DNA of 64,000 nucleotides. Origin: Stichopus chloronotus. Its lineage: Eukaryota; Echinodermata; Holothuroidea; Aspidochirotida; Stichopodidae. A program made the translations under genes and the position numbers. The stretch lies in the NCBI GenBank assembly GCA_021234535.1, contig CM037843.1:18631911-18695910 (forward strand), in the 5' to 3' direction. How positions within the stretch are numbered: position 1 is the first letter of the stretch; each line of letters opens with the position of its first letter. This document shows, piece by piece, positions 54,032 to 64,000 of the stretch. Below the pieces are notes generated by a model, which worked only from the letters and a program-made list of their open reading frames with translations, was not told the DNA's origin and did no database searches.

Positions 54032-57000
54032 TTTGTAGGGTAAAAGTGTAATATTGCTTAAGATGAGGTCAAAGATAATGGCCAGAGTGGATAGAAGTGA
54101 TGATGTATGCCTTGTTTCCCATTTCTTGTGGATGAGATGTGCATCAAGCTTTGAAAGGATGGAGCAGTCTATGATAAGAAAAATGACAAAATGGCTTCTG
54201 TAGTTGAGCCAACTAAAGGGGAAGAGAGTGCATGTTATCAAGCTACAAGCCAAAGCAGAGGTCATGGATGATCAGACTCTGTTTGACTTATTGACTATGC
54301 AAATTAGCTAAATCAGCTTCTTTTGAGTATCAAGAAAATTATTATTTACATCGACTTTTTGTGATATGTATTAGCAATACTTCATTTGTGTCTGAGGAAT
54401 GTCTGGTCGTGGGTAAGTTGACTGAAACTGAACAGTAGGAGGAAAAGTGAGGATAAAATCTCACTCAATAAAATTAGCTTATTATCATAAGTTTCACTTG
54501 AAACCACATGTCGCTGCATAGTGTGGTAAGACCTTGGTACACAAAGATTGCAGAAAAAGCAAAACAGCATTTGTTGGTTTTATGTCACACATTTTCAGGC
54601 TGGCACTGAAGCCCAACTTTGAAAGCAGTATTTCACATCTAAAGAAGCTTCTACTGACAAAATCGTCAGTTATGGCTCAAGTCTCGTACATGGCTCAAGT
54701 CTCTTGGCTCAAGTCTCATATATTACATTAAGTTTTGTTGTTTTAGGAGAATTCCTTGAAGTGCACGCACCAGAGTTGGTGAGAGCATAGCAGTCAATCA
54801 TTGTTACTTGAATCAAACAGACCAATGGGAATGTATATGGATATTCATTTATGCCAAAATGGGCTTCAACAATGTTACTTTGTAGTGGCTATGACATATT
54901 CTGCAGAATTTGACTCTCACTGACAAGTTCTCAACTCATATTCCAGCTTTAATATAAGAACTTTTTTAACATTTCTTTTAATTTGTTGTAGTAATTGCTC
55001 AATATTCTTCTATTTTGGTGCATATACCATAATAAATGGTGACTCAAGAAAAAGGAGCTAAAAGAATTGACATACAACACAATATGCATATCATTTGGAA
55101 CAATTGAAATAGATCACTGAAAGGACAAGTATCATGAGAAGTCAAATGTAATTTTTGCTACAGTCCAAGTTCTTTTTCACTTCAACAATTGCCATGGTGC
55201 TACAGGAGCAAATCACAGTTTTTAATGTTGGATTTTGCTCACAAGTTACAACCAATAGTGCAATTGCATTGACCAATTAGTGGTTAATGAATTCCTTACC
55301 GTGCATATTAATATGAGGATAATGCACCTTGTTCATTCATACACAACGAGATTCTGATGTAGGAGACAAAGATGAAAGAAAATTTGGGTTGGTAAATAAC
55401 TGCATTTCCATTGAAAATGAACCCCGAGAACAGGTGAGAAGATGAACAACATGGCAACCACGTTCGTGCGCTATTGACAAAGTACCACAATTGTCCTGTA
55501 TGTCATAGAAGATACCAAACGACAAAGCACCGTAGACCTACGATTTTATTGTATTCATCCACCGGTGATTTTACTCTTAAATTACCGTGAGGGGTTATTG
55601 AAGGATAAAGTACGGTCACCTGACTGTATAATTGGGCAATAGTCGATAATATCTTGACACTAAGTATGAATGAATTACCGTTTAATTAAGGAGAGTGTGG
55701 TCGAGCTGGAGGGTCTACGTCATATGCATTCTGCGGTAGTTAACGGTCATTTGATTATTATCACGAAAGGAGTGTAAGTGTGTACGCAATATCGTAGCAC
55801 AACAGGTGGCTCATCTTTGTACAGTCTATATGGATGATCACTCATCAGAAGGAGTCTATTGTATGATCCACGTACTGGTAGTAACCATGGTAAATGTCAC
55901 ATTTGGAGGGAAAAAAAAACTGAGATCACCATCATGTCCATGTCACATGATCTTTCTCATGTGTCCTAAAACAGGAACGAGAGATAGCAGCTATGTGTTT
56001 GATATAAGCACGGAATGGTTGCAATATGGCGAAAATATACCCAACCCTCCCCCAGCCGGAATTGTCGAATATTCATCTTTTCGTTGTAGGTTTATTTGAT
56101 ACTTTATAGTCTTTCATGGTATTACGGTGCTTTTCGAGATCGTGAAATATTCATCATAGCTAAGAAAGCTTGAAATTTGATGTTACTGAAGTTACTACTT
56201 CAATTTCTGGTGTTCATTTACTGTGACTGATCTTTACTAAGTTTAAGAGCCAGTTAACTTTCTCTTCTTATCAAGCTATGTGATTAAATTAATTTGTGAG
56301 CAGACTTGAATAGATCGAGTCAGATTTTTTACGGATGTCGTTAGGAAACACTTTTTTTCTCGTCACGATGTCGCAGTATTATGAAACGTATAAGGCTATA
56401 GCTTATTTATGCCAAGAGTCAACTCATTTAGTTGCACGAGAGCTGATCTATATACACAGGGTCCTAAAACGAAAAATGGACACAAATGTGGCAAGTCAAT
56501 TCTGAGAGTCAATGAGAACATGTGAAAAAAAAGACTACGTAAAATGATAATCATTACTAGAATGAAACACTAACTAGAAAATTGTGTGATGATCACGAAC
56601 AGAAAAACCCAAATCATTTAAATACTGTATCATTAATCATTTGTTTTTGAAGTTATGTGGGACAACCATGGGGCTAAAGTTTTCAAGAAACCTTATTTTT
56701 CTTCTTTAATTTCTTCTTTAACCTTCTTATATTTTTAAAGTAACACTACCCAGTAATGTCGGCCTAAGTAACGGTTAAAATGTACTTTCCAGTGTACACC
56801 TATGTAGGTTATCTGTAACTTGGCGGATGGGGTGATTACATTGAAAATCCTCCCCTTGTCAAATGTTGGGGATAAATCAACTACCCTCTTAGCATCCTAC
56901 GTAATTTCTCCTTAATTCATCGAAGAGAGAAGTCAGTTAACGAATCATGGTTGAAGATGCGTGCAAGGTTATTTCTTGCAGCACTACTTGGAACAGCACA

Positions 57001-58385
57001 ACTCCGTTCGACGACTCCCCGGCACCTTTTTTTTTTTTATTATTACGGCATTCTACGTGTGCTCCATATGGAAGAATATGTCATGCTATCATGGGCTCCT
57101 CGGTTATAGTAGTGAAGTCACAATTGTAGTGAACTAAAATATTGTGTAATCGTCCTTCTTGTCCTTTGGAAATATCTCTTGCTTTCATTTTCTTTTTACA
57201 CAAACACTGCCCCAATTATCATATCCCACACATAACCCATTTGTAAATTGTTACAATGCGAATTTGGACTTGCCAACGTTGCTGCCAGATGTCCACTAAT
57301 TGCTTAAGACCGACGAGAAGATTGAAGAGAAACTATACTGCTCCTGAAATCCTGATGAAGATCTCTTAATGAATATATAAATACTCTGACCTTGGTAGTT
57401 TAAATGATTTGAAATCACGTAGCGTGTCCTTGTCACCTAACGGAACGGGTGACGAATGTAAGCCCCACTAGTGTTACATTCTACACAAAGTTGAGAGGAA
57501 TTTTGAATTTTGAGGAAATCTGTGTGCAATTTTGATTTTAAATGAAGAACAACCGACCACCTGGGTACAGGGGAGAAACATAAAATTTTTGGAATGAAAT
57601 TTTGGTGAGGTAATTGAAAGCCGTTCATAAATTTGAGCTCTCGACTCTAAGCCACCATGAAAATTTTAAGCCCTTTTATAGCGTCTTAGCGGAGAGCACT
57701 TTTCTATATGACCCCCACCCCTGCACAATTTAAGGCAAATGTGCAATATCACTGGAGAAGAGTCCACCAAGTCCGAACCCCGATACCTTGCCAGTCCGAT
57801 TCCTCGGTAACCGAGTCGCAGTATCCGAGTCTTCAAGCCAGTGAAGGCACTGTGCACCGTTGTGAGTAATGACCAAAATTGTACTAAAACTACCTTTTTA
57901 CAATCTTTCTTTGTATTCTTGCAAAACTATTCTGAAGACCACCACTGATGCAAACTCTCTTTTCTTTTCGACATTTTACCTAGCTTTTACGCAATGGCCA
58001 TGACAAGCAAACAGCTTCCACATGTTAGCTGGTGCACAGTCGGACAAATTTCAACGACGCCCTATGAAACGTTCTCACAAAGTGTTGTATAATCAATGTC
58101 TTTTAAGATTAACGCTATTAGTTACCAGGGTGTAGCCAGGGGAGCTCCGAGAGAGGTCATGTGACTCAACCATGTATGACCACCACCCCCTAAGGATATT
58201 TTGCCTAGTTATTTTAGTGCAGTGTAAGTTTCCTGGGGAGATGCCAATATGTCTCTACAGACTTTGTTTTTTGCAAATTTGTGTACAGATGTGTGGATTT
58301 TCAATCTTACATTACATTGCCACTGTAATAATGTGACAATTTGCATCACACTGAAATCTACGGCGGACATTAGTGGACATGGTAG
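54032..58385. other. Region downstream of COX16 without a recognisable gene
   Basis: It contains the COX16 3' UTR with an AATAAA at 54467-54472. The rest is AT-rich, with short frames lacking family resemblance or splice context. A 'GGTGTAGCCAGGGG' patch near 58130 looks like an old transposon remnant but cannot be assigned. Confidence 0.4.
54467..54472 (+). promoter_or_regulatory. Candidate COX16 polyadenylation signal
   Basis: First canonical AATAAA that I find downstream of the COX16 stop codon at 54029-54031, about 440 bp away. Confidence 0.5.
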
Positions 58386-58628
58386 ATGTCGAGTTACCGA
58401 CTTGCGCTAAATCTACATCTCGGAAAAATTTGTCAAACTGTCGAGATACCGATTCACCAATGTCTTGTTATCTCGACAAAAATTTTGCAAATTGTCCGGC
58501 TACCGATCGACTTACGTTTATGGTAACTCGACATCTGGGGAAAAAAAAGTACAAATTGTCGAGATATTGAGTTACAAATAACTTGTTACCTCGACAACAT
58601 TTTGCAAATTTTCGAGTTACCGCCTTAC
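58386..58628 (+). repeat. Tandem array of about 56 bp, hairpin-forming, upstream of the Penelope-like element
   Basis: TCGAGTTACCGA/TCGAGATACCGA-type starts recur at about 58389, 58440, 58496, 58558 and 58613 (spacing 51-62). Units carry AAAATTTTGCAAATTGTC. GTCGAGATA (58439-58447) pairs perfectly with TATCTCGAC (58470-58478), and GTCGAGATATTGAGTTAC pairs imperfectly with the TTACCTCGAC that follows, so each pair of units can fold. Confidence 0.75.
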
Positions 58629-58631
58629 GCT

Positions 58632-59890
58632 AAGAACACCGCTGACTACAAAATGGAAGCCCACCGTCAACTAAATGATACCAGTTTCTACACCAGGCTT
58701 CCCTGTGATCCCACAAATGATTTTCTCAGAAGATGTAAAACCATGATGAGTAACCTGTCCAGCACCACACAAAAGCACATACATCCACTGATCCCTACCA
58801 CTCCGACTCCCGGACGTTTTTACATACTGCCAAAAATCCACAAAGTGGTGCCGATTCAAGATGACAACAACCAACGAAGAATCCCCCCAGGCAGGCCCAG
58901 TGTGTCAGGCAACGGCACTTTGACGGAATACCTTTCCGAGTTTATTGACAAATGTCTACAGCCCTTACTTAAGCATGTACCAAGTTATATTCAGGACACA
59001 ACTCACTTTTTGCAGAAATTACATGATTTTGATAATATTCCTAGTAATTCTCTTCTTGTAACAATGGATGTATCAGCTTTGTATACTAATATACCCCACG
59101 ATGAGAGCATACAGGCTTGTGAAGTGTTCTTCTCTAGAAATGGCTCTTCTCCTGAATTTATTTCAGATGTAAAAGACATTACCAAATTTATTCTCAACCA
59201 TAATTATTTCACCTTCAATGACCAGTCTTACAAACCCACGGCACCGCCATGGGTACCAAAATGGCACCTGTATATGCTAACCTCTTCATGGCATATTTAG
59301 AAGAGCAGGTTCTAGATGAAAGTACAGTTAAGCCTCTAATGTACTCTAGATATATTGACGATATTTTTTTCTTCTGGCCTCATGGGAAACACTCCCTCAC
59401 GAAATTTATCGACAACGTCAACTCCTTTCATCCAACTGTTAAATTTACTTATGAACATTCTACATCAACTATACATTTCCTGGACCTTCAAGTGTCATTG
59501 GTTGACGACACTGTACATACATCTGTCTTCACAAAACCTACAGACAGACATTCATACATACCATTCAATAGTTTCCACCCAGAGCACACGAAGAAATCAA
59601 TTATCTCTTGCCAGACTCTCCGTTACAAAAGAATCTGCTCCGACGACAATAATTTAAACATTCAACTTAAAAAGCTCACCAAGCAGTTCATGCTTAGGGG
59701 CTACCCTCTAAAATTTATCAGAAAAAATATGGAGAGGGCCAATAAAATCTCTAGACAAGAACTTCTGCAGTGAAAATTTGCAACCCCACCTGAACGGATT
59801 CCCTTCACTACTTTTTTTCAACCCAATGTGAGAAATCTTTTTCAAAGTCTTCGATCTCTGTGGGGTATCCGCCAAAATGATATCTCTTAG
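58632..59890 (+). pseudogene. Penelope-like retroelement reverse transcriptase, frameshifted and truncated
   Basis: The first frame (to about 59230) contains RFYILPKIHK, GRPSVSGNGTLTEYLSEFID, PSYIQDTTHFLQKL and the motif A region VTMDVSALYTNIPHDE. A frameshift at about 59229-59231 moves the reading to another frame, which holds motif B (THGTAMGTKMAPVYANLF), motif C (YIDDIFFFW), HPTVKFTYEHS and HFLDLQV. A TGA stands at 59771-59773; the same frame still reads RIPFTTFFQPN until TAG at 59888. These motifs are typical of Penelope-like RTs, which are related to telomerase. The GIY-YIG endonuclease that often follows is not present before the (TA)n tract. Non-functional. Confidence 0.92.
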
Positions 59891-59904
59891 AGGGCGCTAA
59901 TAGT

Positions 59905-59907
<3 letters not shown>

Positions 59908-59992
<85 letters not shown>
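59908..59992. repeat. (TA)n microsatellite, about 42 copies
   Basis: An uninterrupted TA dinucleotide run of about 85 bp directly after the Penelope-like fragment. Likely polymorphic. It also produces a meaningless Ile-Tyr frame on minus. Confidence 0.98.
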
Positions 59993-59995
<3 letters not shown>

Positions 59996-62900
59996 ATGCC
60001 CCCCACTTAGGGTACCCTAAAACCAACTTCCGTAATTTTGATCCACTACCTTTATTCTAACTGATTTGCATAACGTTGAAATGTTTCCCGTGCTGTTTCG
60101 TTGACTACCATAGGCTGTGGGACCCATGGTTGGAACCCGGTAACACAAATATTTCTGTGATAACTAACTGTTAGCTTTCTTCTTTAACCTTTTCACAAGT
60201 ATGTAACACGATTGAACCAATCATTGGTAACTTATGGCTGTGTGGAATGTCGGTGCATGAAGAGGAACCCACCTTAATGATTGAATGCATTACGAACTTG
60301 TCTGTACTAATAATTGACAAATGTTCAAGACAGGCCTTTATAAGTTAAGATTGTTTTGATCGAATTCCTGTTTCTTGCGACATCTTCACTATTAGTTGTC
60401 GCTTTATGATATATTCATTCCTCGAAAGGAATTACCAAGTCACGATTGAATGAATACGTATGTGTTTTTATCATACGAACTGCCCGTTTAGAATATATAT
60501 GTATCGGTGTTCCGGTAATGGGTCAAGTGTTCTTAAGCTCTTCTTTAGGAACCACACAGTTGAGTCGACAGGCCTTCCCACGCGTAGTCCGCGGCCGAGG
60601 TTGAACTGGGTTTTTTTTCTGTTTGAGGCAATGTTTTTCTTTTATATCAAGTATAATTTGTATTCTCGGCACAAGAATCAAGAGATAAGCCTATCTTTGT
60701 CACGTTTCCACAATGAATTACTCACTTATCTCCACCCACATATTGCAGCAATGCTCCTCCAGAAATGATTACATGCTTTCCTCTGATTAATACCTCTTGA
60801 AATTGTAAGATCATTCCAACGTCATCAAATGCAAAAATTGTGAAGCCATGATGCTTGTTAATTTTGGCAAATTATGAAAAGCACCATCCCGGCAATGAGT
60901 TTTGTCGAAAACTAATTTATTTTTGATCTGTCAAATTATGAGATTTTTTTTCTTTATCTTGGAGGAATCCAATCTAGTGCGTGGATGTTCGTTTTGCAAT
61001 TGCAATGCAAAGTAAGTATATACTAACAGGTAATTCCTATGTGTATTAGACCTAGCTCTCGAGAGAGATTTAGATAACCCAGAAAAAATGTGACAAAGAG
61101 AAAAGAGTAGGGACTGCTCACGTCTCTCCACGCTGTTCCTAAAATCCTTTGTTCTCTTTAATGTTTGTTTATTTATTTATTATTATTAGTAGAAGTACAT
61201 ATAATACGGAGTTGTAATAGAATCAGTCGCAGGACTGTATTTCTAACCTTCATAATTATTTCAAGTCATTTACTGTTTATTCAACTTTGAAATAATTTAC
61301 ATGACTGGTGATCACTGAACTATGATTTTGGTTAAAAAGTAACAGTGTTTCATTAAAGCAACACGTGGTCGTTTCATAGCTTAATCTTTTCCTTAATGTT
61401 CTTATAAATGAGTTTTTATGTAACCACAAGGAAATGTCACTCCTACGATATCATCATCATAGTCAGGGTAAGGAAAAGCATTTCCATGACGTCATCATCA
61501 GAGACAGGGTAAGGAAATGCATCTCCACCAGTTTAATGCCTCAGAATTGTATCACTTTTTGTAGCTAACAGTCATGTATGCTACGACTTGGATGATGTTA
61601 TAATATCGCTACATGCTCGTTCATACCCCGATCGAGAGTTTGCAGTTTCAGTCAGTTTAGTAAGACCGGTGTACTTTAATTGGTTCTCATGGTACATATA
61701 CGTACCAATTAAAATGAAAGCAGTTGGGTCAGTGATAAACATATATACATTCTTGTGCCTATGATCCATATACCTATACATGATCAGCTGTTAAAAAAAT
61801 CTGGGGCATGGAAAGAGAGCTCTTTTTTTCTTTCGGAAAAGCGTTTTTTACGCATATACCAGTATTTACGTCGAATACATCATGTCAAATAGATTGTGAC
61901 ATTTCCATATGATGTTATACTAACAACTTACCCTCTCCCCTGTCCTCAGTTATATAATATACAATGCCCTAGTGATTTTAATTGAAAGCTGATTTTAAGA
62001 ACGCAATAAAATAGACTGACTGATTATCATTGGAAACGACCCCAAAACATTGAACAATTTGACATAAATGTAAAAAATATAATAAATGATTTAATCCATG
62101 ATCTAACTGATGCACAACAAATTATATATTCTGTACTTAGTGGTGGTAATACAAACCCCTTTGGGTCTTCAACAACTTGGGTCTTCGTCCCTTCTAATAT
62201 CTACTTGGACTTCTACTTCTTTTTTTTTTCTTTTTTCTTTGTCGTGTGATTCTCTTAAATTAGAGAAGTCGGGGAAACAGGTGTCCGAATAAAGTTTCTT
62301 TGTTACCTTCGTTTCTTGTTTATAAGTAACAGAAAGCTATACGGTAGGATATGGATGATTCCATAAATACGGGCGTCATAAATTTGTGGTCCCATCTTAC
62401 ATTGGGACATTTTTCATCTTCAGATTGTCAGAACAAAACAAAAAAAAAGCATTAAAGTAGTCCTGGATGTTCCTAATCACAAGTTGTTTTTTTTTTTTAT
62501 TAGCTGAGGCTATACTGCACTCTCGAGGGTTAATGCTAACGCTGTGTGCGCTAGGGCTGCGTCCATGTGCATCGTTTGCTTTAACCCTCAATTGTGCATG
62601 ATCCTCTTTAATGCACCGTTGACCTTTGATTAACTCTTAATTAAACGATGAAAGCGAATGATATATGCAACAACAATGTACTCTTGCAATGTGCGTATAT
62701 ACCTTTAATTTGGGGTCCACTGATTCACAGAAAGGCACATATATGTTTATATGGATGTGAGACATTTACATATACTGCATGCAATACATTTAACTTACTA
62801 AAGTCGGTATCTCAAACAAATTCACTGTGAACGCAAAAATAAACGTGGGAATTTGTCTGGGTAAACTTAAAATCTCAAAATGACAAATCTACACCGTTGT

Positions 62901-63026
62901 GACTTCTGCATTTTCGAAACGCAAAAGTTGCAAAAATAAACATGCGAAGTTAGTGAATATGGCCCACGTGAAGACAGAAACCCCCAAGATACGACTGACA
63001 TTGGCAAAATACTTAGCACCCGACTT
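59993..63026. other. Region without a recognisable gene
   Basis: AT-rich sequence. Open frames are short and show no domain. It contains a diverged 39-bp direct duplication at 61451-61528 and homopolymer T runs (about 60611, 62219, 62487). Nothing else can be supported. Confidence 0.4.
61451..61528 (+). repeat. Two-copy direct repeat of about 39 bp
   Basis: TATCATCATCATAGTCAGGG...AAAAGCATTTCCA and GTCATCATCAGAGACAGGG...AAATGCATCTCCA lie head to tail with a few differences. Confidence 0.75.
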
Positions 63027-63240
63027 GTAGTACTCGATCCCGTTTTCGTACTCGTACTCGTGTACATTTTCCTGTACTCGCACTCATGACTTTGGACTCC
63101 TAATCGTACTCAGAGGATTGAAAATCAAGTACTCGTGCTGGTACTCATGGCTTTGTAATAGTACTCTTACCCGTACTCGGGCCCTTGTATTCGTACTCAG
63201 GATATTGTACTCGCACTCGTAAATGTACTCATGAGTACAG
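63027..63240 (+). repeat. (GTACTC)n hexanucleotide minisatellite, interrupted
   Basis: GTACTCGTACTC, CGTACTCGTGTAC and TACTCGCACTCGT variants fill about 210 bp with many interruptions. A frame on minus through this region is a repeat artefact. Confidence 0.9.
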
Positions 63241-64000
63241 AATTTCAGCCAAGGATGTTACTGGATATTTGTAATCTTCACCAATCCTTTCTAATTTAAT
63301 AGAACTCGTAGTTATTTAAAGCTTCCTGTGCTGATCAGGACAGACCGTCTTAACAAAGGAAACTGTACTGCTACAATCAGCAGTACCGTTTGTAACAAAG
63401 GGTTAAAAGGAATTGTCTTCGAACGAACTAAAGAAATGACTAAAGTACTAATCGCTTATGGGTATTAAATACTGTTGAAGAGTATCATCTTCTTATGCAT
63501 TTAAGGACTGCAGTCCCATCTCCAAAAAGAGAACATCTTGCCTTGGTTTAGTCTAGAGCTGCAGTGTTTGAAACTACCTTTGATCACCGTAACTTAGAGC
63601 CTGCAACCTTTCAAAACTTAAAAACTCAGCTGATAGTACTTCTAGTTGTTGGTAAGTGTGCACTTCCAATAAGAAAGACTTGGGACTGGCTGACATGTTT
63701 GTATTTAAAGAGTGTGCTTAACTGTGCATCTTAGCATGCTGAAATGATATAAACTGACCATTTGTGAGAAAGCCTATTTGAACCAATGCTAAAACCTATT
63801 GAAAGTGACAAACCCAAGAAAAAAACAGCTAAAATTCATTAAAAACTAAACCTGTATATTCAGTCTTCTTTACATGCTGGAATCATCGATCTTAATTAGC
63901 TTTTTTTTATTGGTAAATTCCAGTTTTTGTGCCTCCACCGAATTTGAAAAACTTGTTTTGTAGTATACTACACTTAATCAAAATAATTTTTTCAGAGTAA
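63241..64000. other. Right edge, no recognisable feature
   Basis: AT-rich sequence. A donor-like TTGGTAAGTG occurs at about 63650, but no exon with a family resemblance could be read in any frame up to the end of the window. Confidence 0.4.

Noticed and set aside
59808..60026. Minus frame with a long Ile-Tyr run
   Set aside because: Pure translation of the (TA)n microsatellite.

Overview
This window is animal nuclear DNA. Genes are split into many short exons with GT/AG introns, there are no bacterial-style operons, and most of the 64 kb is intron or repeat. The repeat vocabulary (tandem-core elements with terminal hairpins, a Penelope-like retroelement, an L1/Tx1-like LINE, and very frequent AGGCCTA and TACAGTACTGTA words) fits a marine deuterostome invertebrate, most likely an echinoderm. 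That placement is inference from base composition and repeat style, not proof.

Three genes can be read exon by exon with matching reading phases. (1) 214-10244, minus: the 5' part of a secreted or membrane protein that I assign to the CatSper auxiliary subunit gamma family (sperm flagellar Ca2+ channel). It starts with a signal peptide at 10244 and runs off the left edge. (2) 18557-48238, minus: a complete 17-exon SART1 (Snu66 homologue, U4/U6.U5 tri-snRNP) of about 768 residues. (3) 48492-54031, plus: a complete four-exon COX16 (cytochrome c oxidase assembly factor) of 125 residues. SART1 and COX16 are head to head, with only 253 bp between their start codons, so they probably share a bidirectional promoter.

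The rest is non-coding or mobile. Three composite elements (about 2131-4330, 23951-25166 and 36385-37668) share one architecture: a short 5' hairpin, a 5' arm, a tandem core of about 140-157 bp units, a CA microsatellite, a 3' hairpin matching the 5' arm, and an A-run. This resembles the nonautonomous Helentron-like (Pearl/DINE-1/HINE) class. Two of them carry repeated DR1-type nuclear receptor half-sites. An L1/Tx1-like LINE fragment with a (CAA)n tail sits in SART1 intron 11. A broken Penelope-like reverse transcriptase lies at 58632-59890, between a hairpin-forming 56-bp array and a long (TA)n tract. Several MITE-like elements, a fold-back element, a possible tRNA-related SINE and several microsatellites fill introns and flanks.

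The three genes have unrelated jobs (sperm ion channel, splicing, mitochondrial respiration). I see no dedicated gene system. The strongest unexplained signal is the composite element family, with its co-varying 5' arm and 3' hairpin.
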